From Flavobacterium sp. KMS (GTDB lineage Bacteria > Bacteroidota > Bacteroidia > Flavobacteriales > Flavobacteriaceae): a stretch of DNA of 64,000 nucleotides. How positions within the stretch are numbered: position 1 is the first letter of the stretch; the number at the start of each line of letters is the position of its first letter. The translations under genes and the position numbers were made by a program. Positions 8,748-18,437 of this stretch are shown here, in pieces. The notes below the pieces were generated by a model. It had not been told where the DNA came from and did not search any database. It was given only the letters and a program-made list of their open reading frames with translations. The stretch is taken from contig NZ_JSYP01000011.1 of assembly GCF_000813005.1 (NCBI RefSeq), positions 248,001 to 312,000 of the forward strand, given 5' to 3'.

Positions 8748-9317
8748 AATAAGAAATGTTGCGTTAAAAATATTTTTGTGTAAATAATCGTTTTTTATAC
8801 AATCATTATGCACAAACATAAATTTTAATCCTAATTTGTACTTTCAGATTTACATTTTTTACTTTCGATTTTGAGTATTTAGTAAAAAAGAATAAAAGGT
8901 ATTTTGCAACGTATGAAAAAAGTGAATTTGCTGCCATTGTGTAAACAATGCAGTAATATTTATTAAGGTTTAAAAAGGGGTAACGAGAAGGTTCAAAGGA
9001 ACAGAGGTTCAAAGCGACAAAGGTTCAAAGGGGAAAAGTAACGAAGAAACAAAGTTTGTTATTCCTTTCGTTTTTTTATTCTATCCTATTTTAACCGTGT
9101 ACGTATCGTGATAATGAATTGCGCTCCATTGGTTGAAACCATTGGTAATGCTTATAACATGTTGTTTATGTTTGTAATCTGTGTCGAGTTCTTAAATTCT
9201 ATCATATTTAAATCATAGCCCACGGTTTTAACCGTGTGGGACTTTGTGAAATTTCGAAAGAAAGTTCCTTGCAGTCTAGGATAAAACCTTTGCAACTCAA
9301 AACCTTTGCACCTTCTT
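8748..9317. repeat. Repeat-rich intergenic region, no gene seen
   Basis: This 570-base spacer holds three tandem copies of a 16-base unit beginning GGTTCAAAG at 8990, 9006 and 9022. It also holds a direct repeat CCATTGG near 9126-9146 and a palindrome CCCACGGTT/AACCGTGTGGG at 9219-9240. TTAACCGTGT also occurs at 9091. These look like degenerate REP-like or MITE-like remnants. A 68-codon frame through 8806-9012 has no protein-like features. Confidence 0.6.
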
Positions 9318-9869
9318 CTAAAAGTAAACTCTCACAAATGGCATAAAAGCTTCTCCGTAAATGCTCTTGTTGTCGTCATGCAATACATCATAACGTATTC
9401 CTATGGTTACGTTTCCGGTTCGGTAACCAGCACCAAGAAAAAGGGCAGTGTTCCAGAAGTTATCACTAAAACTTGGCCCGCCAATATATTTATAATCAGT
9501 ATTTACATTAATTTGTTCTAGTTCTGCCGAAAGTTGTATTTCGGGAATTGGATTTATTAATCCGATAAGGCTTCCTCCATAAAGAAAAGAAGAATATTCA
9601 TTTTTAGAAGCTACATAGCCAAATTGTAAACCTACACCAACTGATACAATCGGGTTAACATTGTAAATCATACTCGGTAATAACGAAATGTCGGTATATC
9701 CAGATCCAAAACTTAATCCGACTCCACCTCCAAATTGTACATTGCTCCAAAAATCATTTTGCTTTTGAGGAATATAATATTTTTGTTGCGCCATCATGCC
9801 ACTTGAAAATATTAGGGCCAAAATCATAAAAAATGATTTGAAAACGATTGAAAAATGATTTTTCTTCAT
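9318..9869 (-). CDS. Outer-membrane beta-barrel protein, function unknown
   Basis: This 183-residue protein has a signal peptide ending in SSGMMAQQ near residue 29. It then shows alternating hydrophobic beta strands (VGVGLQFGYVASKNE, TALFLGAGYRTGNVTIGIRYDVL) and a terminal aromatic residue (FVRVYF). These are typical of small eight-stranded outer-membrane barrels. It stands alone and divergent from sucA. No specific family can be named. Confidence 0.75.
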   Translation of the reverse strand: MKKNHFSIVFKSFFMILALIFSSGMMAQQKYYIPQKQNDFWSNVQFGGGVGLSFGSGYTDISLLPSMIYNVNPIVSVGVGLQFGYVASKNEYSSFLYGGSLIGLINPIPEIQLSAELEQINVNTDYKYIGGPSFSDNFWNTALFLGAGYRTGNVTIGIRYDVLHDDNKSIYGEAFMPFVRVYF

Positions 9870-9940
9870 AGTTAAGCGGATTTTAACAAATTTTTACGTA
9901 AAAGTACGTAAAAAAAAGATTTAAATAAATTCGATTATTG

Positions 9941-9948
9941 TACTTTTG
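9941..9948 (+). promoter_or_regulatory. Probable -7 promoter element of sucA
   Basis: TACTTTTG matches TAnnTTTG and lies 36 bases upstream of the ATG at 9985. No good -33 element is visible. It overlaps an upstream in-frame TTG, which argues against starting the protein there. Confidence 0.5.
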
Positions 9949-9984
9949 CCATTCTATTTAACAAAAAGTATATTCACAAATATT

Positions 9985-12756
9985 ATGGATAGGTTTTCAT
10001 TTTTAAATGCTGCGCATACAGAGTTTTTCGCACAATTGTACGACCAATATACACAAAACCCAGATAGCGTAGAGCCAAGCTGGAGAAGTTTTTTCCAAGG
10101 TTTCGATTTTGGAATGACAACTTACAACGACGAGGCACCAGTTCAGCAAATTGTTGAATTCGCAGCTAACAACACCGATTGTAGTTTGGTATCTGAAAAA
10201 TTACAAAAAGAATTCAACGTATTAAAATTGATTGACGGATACCGTTCTCGTGGTCATTTGTTTACTAAAACAAACCCAGTAAGAGATCGTAGAACATCAT
10301 CGCCAACTTTAGACATCGAAAATTTTGGACTTACATCAGCAGATCTTTCGACTGTTTTTGATGCTGCCAAAGTAATTGGTGTTCCACCTTGCTCATTGCA
10401 AGATATTGTGAAACGTCTTCAGGCAATTTATTGTCAGCATATTGGGGTAGAGTATATGTATATTCGTAACCCAAATGTTGTAAAATGGATTCAGGACAAA
10501 CTTGGAGTAAATGACAACCAGCCTAATTTCTCTACAGATGAGAAAAAGGTAATCTTAAATAAATTAAACCAAGCAGTTTCTTTCGAGAACTTCTTGCATA
10601 CCAAATATGTTGGGCAAAAAAGATTCTCGCTAGAAGGAGGAGAATCAATCATCCCGGCTCTAGATGCTTTGATCGAAAAAGCAGCCGAAAAAGGTGTAGA
10701 GCAATTTGTAATGGGTATGGCTCACCGTGGACGTCTTAACGTTTTGGCAAATATCTTTGGCAAATCAACACAAGACATCTTCGGAGAATTTGATGGTAAA
10801 GATTACGATCAAGAATACTTTGATGGTGACGTAAAATACCACTTAGGACTTACTGCCGATAAAAAAACAAGAACTGGAAAGAACATCAATATCAACCTAG
10901 CTCCAAATCCATCTCACTTAGAGACTGTTGGAGCAGTTATTGAAGGGATTACCAGAGCAAAACAAGATAAATATTACGCTGACGATTTCTCAAAAGTATT
11001 ACCTATCGCCGTTCACGGTGATGCTGCAATTGCAGGACAAGGTATCTTGTACGAGATTATACAAATGGCACAATTAGACGGTTACAAAACCGGAGGAACA
11101 ATACACATCGTAATTAACAACCAAGTTGGTTTTACAACAAATTACCTTGATGCACGTTCATCTACTTATTGTACAGATGTTGCCAAAGTTACACTTTCGC
11201 CAGTATTACATGTAAATGCAGACGATGCAGAAGCTGTAGTTCATGCCGTTTCATTTGCATTAGATTACAGAATGGAATTTGGTCGTGATGTATTTATCGA
11301 TTTATTAGGATACAGAAAATACGGTCATAACGAAGGTGACGAACCTCGTTTTACACAACCAGTTTTATATAAAATCATTGCTAAGCATGAAAATCCAAGA
11401 GATATTTATGCGCAAAAATTATTGTCAGAAGGTATTATCGATGCTACTTATGTAAATGGGTTAGAGAAAGAATACAAATCGACAATGGAGGTAAACCTTG
11501 AAGCATCTCGTAAAAAAGATTTGACAATCATTACACCATTTATGCAAAATGAATGGAAAGGATTCGAGCAAGTTACAGATGTTGTGATGTTGAATAAATT
11601 TGATACTTCTTTTGCTAAAGCAGGATTAGATTCTATCATAAAAACAATTTCAACTTTACCATCAGACAAGAAGTTCATCAACAAGATAACTAAAATTGTT
11701 ACTGATAGAAAAACAGGTTACGACAACAACACTATCGATTGGGGAACAGCAGAAGCATTAGCTTATGGTTCACTTTTAACAGAAGGATTTGATGTTCGTA
11801 TTTCTGGGCAAGACGTAGAGCGTGGTACATTCTCACACCGTCACGCAGTGGTAAAAGTAGAAGATTCAGAAGAAGAAGTAATTCTATTGAATGCTATCGA
11901 AAACAAAAAAGGAAAATTCGGAGTTTTCAATTCCCTATTATCAGAATACGGAGTTTTAGGATTTGATTACGGATATGCTTTGGCTAATCCTAATGCATTG
12001 ACTATTTGGGAAGCACAATTTGGAGATTTCTCAAATGGAGCACAAATCATGATTGACCAGTATATCTCTTGTGGAGAAGATAAATGGAACAACCAAAATG
12101 GTATCGTTTTATTATTACCACACGGATACGAAGGACAAGGAGCAGAGCACTCTTCAGCAAGAATGGAGCGTTACCTACAACTTTGTGCAAGACAAAATAT
12201 GTATGTTGCCGATTGTACAACACCAGCCAACTTCTTCCACTTATTGAGAAGACAAATGAAAACAACATTCCGTAAACCTTTGGTAGTTTTCTCTCCAAAA
12301 AGTTTATTGCGTGACCCAAGATGTGTATCGACTGTTGAAGATCTAGCAAGCGGAAGTTTCCAAGAAACAATAGATGATACTACAGTAAACAAAAAAGAAG
12401 TAAAAACATTAGTTTTTGTTACAGGTAAATTCTACTATGATATAGTTGCCGAAAGAGAAAACAACGGACGCAATGATGTTGCAGTAGTAAGAATCGAGCA
12501 ATTGTTCCCGTTCCCGGTAGAGCAAATAAAAGCGATTATTGCACAATATCCTAACGCCGATGATTATGTTTGGGCACAAGAAGAGCCTAAAAACATGGGA
12601 GCTTATAGCTTTATGTTAATGAACTTTGATCTTGTAAAATGGAGATTAGCATCATTAAAAGCATACGCTGCACCAGCATCAGGAAGTTACACACGTGCAA
12701 AACGTCGTCACGCAGATGCAATCAGAATGGTTTTCGATAAAAATCTATTCAGATAA
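9985..12756 (+). CDS. sucA: 2-oxoglutarate dehydrogenase E1 component
   Basis: This thiamine-diphosphate-dependent E1 subunit of the TCA-cycle 2-oxoglutarate dehydrogenase complex decarboxylates 2-oxoglutarate and passes succinyl to the E2 lipoyl domain. From the ATG at 9985 it has 923 residues, normal for the family. The N-terminus MDRFSFLNAAHTEFFAQLYDQ is the typical E2-docking segment. Conserved stretches include FVMGMAHRGRLNVLAN, AVHGDAAIAGQGI and, near the end, WAQEEPKNMGAYSFM. It forms an operon with the small gene at 12772 and sucB at 13368. Confidence 0.96.
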   Translation: MDRFSFLNAAHTEFFAQLYDQYTQNPDSVEPSWRSFFQGFDFGMTTYNDEAPVQQIVEFAANNTDCSLVSEKLQKEFNVLKLIDGYRSRGHLFTKTNPVRDRRTSSPTLDIENFGLTSADLSTVFDAAKVIGVPPCSLQDIVKRLQAIYCQHIGVEYMYIRNPNVVKWIQDKLGVNDNQPNFSTDEKKVILNKLNQAVSFENFLHTKYVGQKRFSLEGGESIIPALDALIEKAAEKGVEQFVMGMAHRGRLNVLANIFGKSTQDIFGEFDGKDYDQEYFDGDVKYHLGLTADKKTRTGKNININLAPNPSHLETVGAVIEGITRAKQDKYYADDFSKVLPIAVHGDAAIAGQGILYEIIQMAQLDGYKTGGTIHIVINNQVGFTTNYLDARSSTYCTDVAKVTLSPVLHVNADDAEAVVHAVSFALDYRMEFGRDVFIDLLGYRKYGHNEGDEPRFTQPVLYKIIAKHENPRDIYAQKLLSEGIIDATYVNGLEKEYKSTMEVNLEASRKKDLTIITPFMQNEWKGFEQVTDVVMLNKFDTSFAKAGLDSIIKTISTLPSDKKFINKITKIVTDRKTGYDNNTIDWGTAEALAYGSLLTEGFDVRISGQDVERGTFSHRHAVVKVEDSEEEVILLNAIENKKGKFGVFNSLLSEYGVLGFDYGYALANPNALTIWEAQFGDFSNGAQIMIDQYISCGEDKWNNQNGIVLLLPHGYEGQGAEHSSARMERYLQLCARQNMYVADCTTPANFFHLLRRQMKTTFRKPLVVFSPKSLLRDPRCVSTVEDLASGSFQETIDDTTVNKKEVKTLVFVTGKFYYDIVAERENNGRNDVAVVRIEQLFPFPVEQIKAIIAQYPNADDYVWAQEEPKNMGAYSFMLMNFDLVKWRLASLKAYAAPASGSYTRAKRRHADAIRMVFDKNLFR

Positions 12757-12771
12757 TAAGGAGTAAACTTT

Positions 12772-13344
12772 ATGAAAAAAATATTTCTGTTTGTAGTTCT
12801 TTTATTTTCGGTAGTTAATTATTCACAAGAGCTTAAAAAACCAAATGAAGGAAAAGCTTTGGTTTATTTCGTAAGATCATCTTCTGTTGGGTTTTTAATT
12901 AATTTTAAATATTTTGACGGAGATAAGTTTTTGGGTAAGTTTAATCATGGAAGTTATTTAATATATGAGTGTGATCCAGGAAAGCATGTATTTTGGGCAA
13001 GGTCAGAAAATACAAGTTTTATTGAAGCAGAACTTGAATCAGGTAAAGTATATATAGTTGATTCAGAACCGAAAATGGGGGCAATTAAAGCAGCTGTCAG
13101 ACTGGTTCCTTTTGATACAAATCCGGAGCATTATAAAACTCCTAAGAAATTTGAAAGAAAGAAAAAAAATATACTTGAATCGATACTGAAAAATAAAGAA
13201 TATACTATCAGTAATGAAGATTTGGAAGAGGCCAAAAAAGAGTATGAAAGTATAATTAAGAAATCGACAGAAAAATACAATAAGTTAAAAGGAAAAGGGG
13301 AAGAGTTTGTTCAAGTGCTTCCAGAAATGTACTACAATAATTAG
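12772..13344 (+). CDS. DUF2846-like exported protein between sucA and sucB
   Basis: This 190-residue protein has a signal peptide (MKKIFLFVVLLFSVVNYSQ). Its DUF2846-like core has the opening GKALVYFVRSSSVG, the Gly-His turn CDPGKHVFWARSENTSF and EAELESGKVYIVD. The C-terminal third is charged and helical. It starts 15 bases after the sucA stop and ends 23 bases before sucB, so it is co-transcribed with the TCA enzymes. Its function is unknown, and an exported protein in this operon is unexpected. Confidence 0.75.
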   Translation: MKKIFLFVVLLFSVVNYSQELKKPNEGKALVYFVRSSSVGFLINFKYFDGDKFLGKFNHGSYLIYECDPGKHVFWARSENTSFIEAELESGKVYIVDSEPKMGAIKAAVRLVPFDTNPEHYKTPKKFERKKKNILESILKNKEYTISNEDLEEAKKEYESIIKKSTEKYNKLKGKGEEFVQVLPEMYYNN

Positions 13345-13367
13345 TTAATATATAAAATTATAAAAAG

Positions 13368-14594
13368 ATGATTTTAGAAATGAAAGTCCCATCACCAGGG
13401 GAATCAATAAAAGAAGTTGAAATTGCAACTTGGTTAGTAAAAGACGGAGATTATGTAGAAAAAGATCAAGCTATTGCTGAAGTTGATTCTGATAAAGCAA
13501 CTCTTGAATTACCGGCAGAAGCTAGTGGAACAATCACACTAAAAGCAGAAGAAGGAGACGCAGTAGCAGTAGGAGCAGTAGTTTGCTTAATTGATACTAG
13601 CGCAGCAAAACCATCTGGAGCAGCTCCAGCAGCTGAAGCTCCAAAGGCAGAAGCACCGAAAGCTGAAGTTAAAGCTGAAGCGCCAAAAGCAGCTCCGGCA
13701 CCAACTGCAACTTATGCCTCTGGAACACCATCTCCAGCAGCAAGAAAAATATTAGACGAAAAAAACATAACACCATCTACAGTTTCAGGAACAGGTAAAG
13801 ATGGAAGAATCACTAAAGAAGATGCTTTAAATGCAGTACCTTCTATGGGAACTCCAACAGGAGGAAACCGTGGTTCAGAGCGTACAAAACTTTCAATGTT
13901 ACGTCGTAAAGTAGCAGAAAGATTAGTAGCAGCTAAAAACGAAACAGCCATGTTAACTACATTCAATGAAGTTAATATGACACCAATAAACAACTTACGT
14001 AATGAATACAAAGATGCTTTTAAAGCTAAACATGCAGGTGTAGGTTTAGGATATATGTCATTCTTTACAAAAGCAGTAACAAGAGCTTTAGCATTATATC
14101 CAGACGTAAACTCTATGATGGATGGTGACTATAAAGTAGCTTATGATTTCTGTGATATCTCAATCGCAGTATCTGGACCAAAAGGATTAATGGTTCCTGT
14201 GGTTCGTAACGCAGAGAATTTGACTTTCCGTGGTGTAGAAGCAGAAATCAAAAGATTGGCTATTAAAGCGCGTGACGGGCAGATTACAGTTGATGATATG
14301 ACAGGTGGTACATTTACAATTACAAACGGAGGAGTTTTCGGAAGTATGTTAAGTACACCAATCATCAATCCACCACAATCAGGAATCTTAGGAATGCACA
14401 ACATTATTGAGCGTCCGATTGCTGTAAATGGTAAAGTAGAAATTCACCCAATGATGTACGTGGCACTTTCTTATGACCACAGAATCATCGATGGTCGTGA
14501 GTCAGTAGGATTCTTAGTTGCTATTAAAGAAGCATTAGAGAACCCACTTGAATTATTGATGGATAACAATCCTAAGAAAGCATTAGAGTTATAG
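13368..14594 (+). CDS. sucB: Dihydrolipoamide succinyltransferase (2-oxoglutarate dehydrogenase E2)
   Basis: This 408-residue E2 core enzyme transfers succinyl from lipoamide to CoA. The N-terminal lipoyl domain carries its modified lysine at about residue 43 in [11 protein letters not shown]. An Ala/Pro/Lys-rich linker with repeated APKAE units covers about 80-118. The E1/E3-binding domain follows at about 121-153 ([13 protein letters not shown]). The catalytic domain ends with HRIIDGRES, with His371 and Asp375 as the HxxxDG active-site motif. A strong terminator lies just downstream. Confidence 0.96.
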   Translation: MILEMKVPSPGESIKEVEIATWLVKDGDYVEKDQAIAEVDSDKATLELPAEASGTITLKAEEGDAVAVGAVVCLIDTSAAKPSGAAPAAEAPKAEAPKAEVKAEAPKAAPAPTATYASGTPSPAARKILDEKNITPSTVSGTGKDGRITKEDALNAVPSMGTPTGGNRGSERTKLSMLRRKVAERLVAAKNETAMLTTFNEVNMTPINNLRNEYKDAFKAKHAGVGLGYMSFFTKAVTRALALYPDVNSMMDGDYKVAYDFCDISIAVSGPKGLMVPVVRNAENLTFRGVEAEIKRLAIKARDGQITVDDMTGGTFTITNGGVFGSMLSTPIINPPQSGILGMHNIIERPIAVNGKVEIHPMMYVALSYDHRIIDGRESVGFLVAIKEALENPLELLMDNNPKKALEL

Positions 14595-14614
14595 TTTATA
14601 ATAATTTTCAATTG

Positions 14615-14652
14615 AAAAGCCGTCATTTTTTATTAAATGACGGCTTTTTTTA
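14615..14652. terminator. Bidirectional intrinsic terminator
   Basis: AAAAGCCGTCATTT pairs with AAATGACGGCTTTT around a short T-rich loop, followed by a T-run. It lies between convergent sucB and the minus-strand gene at 14669 and can serve both. Confidence 0.85.
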
Positions 14653-14668
14653 TGCTGATTGATATCTT

Positions 14669-16186
14669 TTATTCTTTTACAATCTTTATTGTTTTTTCAC
14701 GACCTTCAGACTTCACTTTAAGGAAATAAATTCCTGTTGCTACGTGTGATAAATCAAGATCAGAATGCAAACTATTTATCTTTTTATCCAAAATGACCTT
14801 TCCAGCAACAGAAAAAAGAGTTACTTCATCAATTACCGAAGAGTTTTCGATGCTTAATACGTTCTTTACAGGATTAGGATGATACTTAAAATTGCCAAGT
14901 ACAAAGTCAGGATTTGATAACGTATTTAGTTTTACAGTTACCGCTAGTCTTTCTTTACTTTCAATACCATTAATAGTTTGAGAAGCATAATAAGTAGTGT
15001 TATCTACTAATACAGTTGATAACGGTAAAAAAGCTTCGTTTAACTTTTTAGTCTTTCCTGATGGCGAAGTTGCATTACTATACCATTTAATACCGCTACC
15101 AGAAACATTAATATCAGCAAGAGTTTGTCCAGCAGTAAGATTTAAGGTAATTACTTTTTTGCCCTCAAATAGAGGTGCAGGTGGGTTAATTGTAGAGACA
15201 AAGCTAAAAGTACAATTATAAGAATCTCTTACAAGTATTTCGTAAGTGCCAGGCTCCAGGTTTGTAAAGGTATTATTTTCTGTGAATTTATATAAAGTAG
15301 GTGAGATGGCATACGTGTATTGATTAACTCCGCCAGTTGCATTAACCGTTATTGTTTGGTCAGTAATTACAGCAGTAGCCCTAAGTGCTTTAGGTTCCTG
15401 AATTTCTATATGCTTTATTACAGCACATCTCATAGCATCTTCAATAACTACCCTGTACATGCCTGCAGGCATATTATGAATAGTGTACCGGTTTTCATTT
15501 ACTGTCACAAAAGTATCTGATTTCTCTTCAACAAAACATTTATATGGAGGAGTTCCTCCAGATACAATTGATATTATTTCTGCGTTGCTATCACCATTAC
15601 ATCTAATCATGGTACTTACTGTCATCGCCTCCAAAGGGGGAATAGTTATATCTTGTACAGTTACAGTCGATGAAGCGGTGCAGTTATAAGAGTCTTTGGT
15701 ATATATTGTATGAGTTCCTGGTTTTTTATTGTAAAAAAAGTTCTCTTTTTGGTAATTAGTTCCGTCCATTGAATATTGAAATGGAGGTACACCTCCTGTA
15801 GCATTTATAAGGACTATTGGCGTGTAACATCCCGAATACCTAATCGTAGCATCTACGGCTAGAGGGGGGCTAACATTTAAACGGAAAAATTTTAAAGTAA
15901 TATTTCCTTTATTATTAATTCGGGCATAAATACTATAAGATTGTACTGTACTCACAAACGAAGTCGGATTTGGAATTGCATTAATGTCGTTTGTAGCATC
16001 GTCTTTACTAAGATGGTAGCTTATTGTAGTTTCGGCAGAATTGAAGTCTCCAAGTAATTCATCTTTTTTAATAGTTAAATCAAAGAATGAATCTCCATTA
16101 CAGCGCACAATAGGACTAACTACACTTTGGGCATAGAAATTAAACGATGTAAGTAAAAAGAATAGATAGAGTAAAGTTTTTTTCAT
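14669..16186 (-). CDS. SprB-repeat, T9SS-targeted cell-surface protein
   Basis: This 505-residue secreted protein has a signal peptide ending NFYAQ near residue 20. At least three SprB-like repeats follow, each with a CNGDS or similar start and a GGxPPFxYS core (GGVPPFQYSMDG, GGTPPYKCFVEE, GGVNQYTYAIS). These resemble the repeats of the SprB gliding adhesin. The last 80 residues, from FKYHPNPVKNVLSIEN to GIYFLKVKSEGREKTIKIV, are a T9SS type A sorting domain. It is much shorter than SprB itself, so it is probably a minor surface adhesin. Confidence 0.85.
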   Translation of the reverse strand: MKKTLLYLFFLLTSFNFYAQSVVSPIVRCNGDSFFDLTIKKDELLGDFNSAETTISYHLSKDDATNDINAIPNPTSFVSTVQSYSIYARINNKGNITLKFFRLNVSPPLAVDATIRYSGCYTPIVLINATGGVPPFQYSMDGTNYQKENFFYNKKPGTHTIYTKDSYNCTASSTVTVQDITIPPLEAMTVSTMIRCNGDSNAEIISIVSGGTPPYKCFVEEKSDTFVTVNENRYTIHNMPAGMYRVVIEDAMRCAVIKHIEIQEPKALRATAVITDQTITVNATGGVNQYTYAISPTLYKFTENNTFTNLEPGTYEILVRDSYNCTFSFVSTINPPAPLFEGKKVITLNLTAGQTLADINVSGSGIKWYSNATSPSGKTKKLNEAFLPLSTVLVDNTTYYASQTINGIESKERLAVTVKLNTLSNPDFVLGNFKYHPNPVKNVLSIENSSVIDEVTLFSVAGKVILDKKINSLHSDLDLSHVATGIYFLKVKSEGREKTIKIVKE

Positions 16187-16293
16187 ACGTATCGGTTTGT
16201 TAAAATTACCAACAAATATACTTAAAAAACTGAAATTTAATAAAATATGTATTTATAATGATGTGATTTGTGAAAAGCAATGAGCTTACTTTG

Positions 16294-17181
16294 TTAAAGG
16301 ATAGCTTTTTTTATATGTTGATTTTCTATAGCCGAGTGTATCCTTGTAGATAGTTCATTATAATCGGGATTGTAGTTATCCCATATTTTCCAAACGTCCT
16401 CCCTTTTTTTTATAAAATAAGTCTGCCTGTTTACCTTATTAAGAACAATCGATATGGCATCGTTTTCGTCTTTCCACTCTAAATTCCAAAACTCTTTTAC
16501 GGTTAGAATGGCAATATCTTCAGTAATACTAGAGACTTTAAAATCGAAAATTTCAAAATTAGATCGATTATCTATACAGTTTAAATGATAATTTAATCTC
16601 GAATAATTTTCGAAAAGATCCTTAATTCTTTTTGCAAAAGGACTTTCTGCAAAGACGTAATTTGATAAGTTCGTAATATTAATTTCGGGTAATTCTTTCA
16701 AACAATTAAATTCTTCCTGACAATAATTAGTAATCAATGATTCAAAAAAAGAGATAGGTTCGTTTTTGTTTTCAGGTTCTGATGGTTTATTATAATCAGT
16801 TGCTTCACAATTCAGGAAACTATTTAAAGAAGGATGGCCAATAAAAATAGCCAGTTTATCTAAACTTTTTAAGAAACGCAAATCAGATTTTTTAGTTTGT
16901 GATGAGTCGTTTGTGAAAATTCTTTGCAATGTGGCACTCGAGATAGAGCATCCAAGTTCATTTCTCTTAGAGCCTTGCATGAATTCAGATTTTTCTAAGC
17001 AATCAGATATTATTTCCGATAGAATAATATAATGAGCCCTTTTCCATTCTTTAACGCCAGATAAAGTACTGTTTTGTATAATAGGATGGGATTTTATGCC
17101 TTCTACTAATTTGTCTATTATGATTTCCATATGCGAATGTTGTTTAATAATTGACATTTTTTCTTCGATAATTAAATTCAA
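16294..17181 (-). CDS. Uncharacterised protein with possible N-terminal DNA-binding segment
   Basis: I do not recognise a named family for this 295-residue protein. Residues 70-125 (LGCSISSATLQRIFTNDSS and KSLDKLAIFIGHPSLNSFL) resemble a helix-turn-helix-like region found in many Bacteroidota proteins, with the form IS..TL.R.F followed by LA...G...F. The C-terminal half is acidic with several Trp residues, without membrane segments. A second in-frame ATG at 17157 (MSIIKQHSHME) is an equally good start. It is divergent from the C1 peptidase gene, so it could regulate that gene; this is inference. Confidence 0.6.
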   Translation of the reverse strand: MNLIIEEKMSIIKQHSHMEIIIDKLVEGIKSHPIIQNSTLSGVKEWKRAHYIILSEIISDCLEKSEFMQGSKRNELGCSISSATLQRIFTNDSSQTKKSDLRFLKSLDKLAIFIGHPSLNSFLNCEATDYNKPSEPENKNEPISFFESLITNYCQEEFNCLKELPEINITNLSNYVFAESPFAKRIKDLFENYSRLNYHLNCIDNRSNFEIFDFKVSSITEDIAILTVKEFWNLEWKDENDAISIVLNKVNRQTYFIKKREDVWKIWDNYNPDYNELSTRIHSAIENQHIKKAIL

Positions 17182-17328
17182 TTCATGTTAGTAGGAATAC
17201 TCAAGGTATAGTTATGCGTAAGATAAGTTGGAGTTATGAGTCTGTTAATGTTAATGTTGTGCTAAAAATACTGATAAATTCGTAAATAATTGCTGTACGA
17301 AATAATTAATAACTAAAACAACAAAACC

Positions 17329-18297
17329 ATGAAAAAACCACTTATTAAATTTTCGATTAAAAAAATGGCTCTTTTGTCTTTTGCCTTGCTAGCTTTTTAT
17401 TCTTGCGAAAAAGGTAATGATCAAGCAGAGAGTGACGTTCAGGAAAAATTAATGGACGGAGATGTTAATCTTCTTGATAAAGGAAGATACGGACTTGCTC
17501 CAATGCCTGATGAATATTTAAAGAATATTCAGTTTTTAACACCAAACGATTATCGTTTAAAAATTGCTCAACTACGACCAGATTTAGTTTCAGAAACTCA
17601 AAAATCGACTTTAACGGCTAAAATTGCTGCTAGCAAAAATTTGCCAACTCCACCAGTTGGAGATCAGGGGAGTGAAGGATCTTGCGTAGGTTGGGGAGTG
17701 GGTTATGCTGCACACAGTATTGCAAGATATCTTAATAACACCGTGCATCAGAGTAATTGGTATAACGCATCTAGAAGTGCAGCGTATGTTTACAACCAAA
17801 TAAAATTGGGTAATTGTGGAGCTGGTTCTTATCCTAATGATGCAATGAATTTAATAAAAAACCAAGGAGAATGTGCCGAGTTTCAGATGCCTTATGTTGC
17901 GGGAGGTTGTTATACAGTGCCATCAACCCAACAAAGAAATTGGGCATCGGCGAGAAAATCAGGCGGATGGTTTAATGTAAATCCGAGAAGTGCTGCAGAC
18001 ATTAAATATTATCTTAATCAGAATTATGCAGTTGCAGTTTGTTTTGATGTAAATCAGAGTTTTTATGATATCCGTAATAACAACCACGTTTGGTCTAATC
18101 TTTATGGAAGCAGACAAGGTGGACACTGCGTATGTATTGTAGGATATGATGATGCTACTCAACTTTTTAAAGTACAGAATTCCTGGGGTGCAGGTTGGGG
18201 ACGTAGCGGTTTCTTTTATGTAACTTATAATAATATTGCCAATGGAGCCTTTAATTGGGCAGGATGTATTATTCCTAATCCATCAGCAAATTCTTAA
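17329..18297 (+). CDS. C1 (papain-like) cysteine peptidase lipoprotein
   Basis: This 322-residue exported peptidase has a lipoprotein signal sequence with the lipobox cysteine at residue 26 (LLAFYSC). The catalytic domain starts at PPVGDQGSEGSCVGWGVGYA, giving the oxyanion Gln113 and catalytic Cys119. The catalytic His is at about 266 (GGHCVCIVGYDD) and Asn at about 284 (QNSWGAGWG). These are the full C1 catalytic residues. The pro-region of about 80 residues is short. It lies next to two other protease-like genes on the opposite strand. Confidence 0.92.
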   Translation: MKKPLIKFSIKKMALLSFALLAFYSCEKGNDQAESDVQEKLMDGDVNLLDKGRYGLAPMPDEYLKNIQFLTPNDYRLKIAQLRPDLVSETQKSTLTAKIAASKNLPTPPVGDQGSEGSCVGWGVGYAAHSIARYLNNTVHQSNWYNASRSAAYVYNQIKLGNCGAGSYPNDAMNLIKNQGECAEFQMPYVAGGCYTVPSTQQRNWASARKSGGWFNVNPRSAADIKYYLNQNYAVAVCFDVNQSFYDIRNNNHVWSNLYGSRQGGHCVCIVGYDDATQLFKVQNSWGAGWGRSGFFYVTYNNIANGAFNWAGCIIPNPSANS

Positions 18298-18328
18298 ACT
18301 TTAATACTGCTGTTTTATAAATAATCTT

Positions 18329-18437
18329 GAACACGAATTTCACGAATTTGCACAAATCTTAAATGGTTAACTTAGTTTGCGAAATTAATTTCACGAACAA
18401 ATTAGTGACAATTAGTGAAATTCGTGTTCGTTTTTTT
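18329..18437. terminator. Long palindromic repeat acting as convergent terminator
   Basis: GAACACGAATTTCAC at 18329-18343 and GTGAAATTCGTGTTC at 18415-18429 are perfect reverse complements flanking an AT-rich loop. The loop itself contains further CACGAA-type repeats. A T-run follows. It lies between the convergent C1 peptidase and retropepsin genes. Confidence 0.65.

Noticed and set aside
8981..8988. GGGGTAAC as a further ECF promoter
   Set aside because: It lacks the full GGGTAACAA box and there is no CATCTAT-like sequence at the right spacing.
8806..9012. 68-codon minus-strand frame
   Set aside because: It is AT-rich, with no ribosome site or domain, and lies in a repeat-rich spacer.
12047..12392. 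Several overlapping frames inside sucA
   Set aside because: sucA is fully conserved here; the other frames are shadows.
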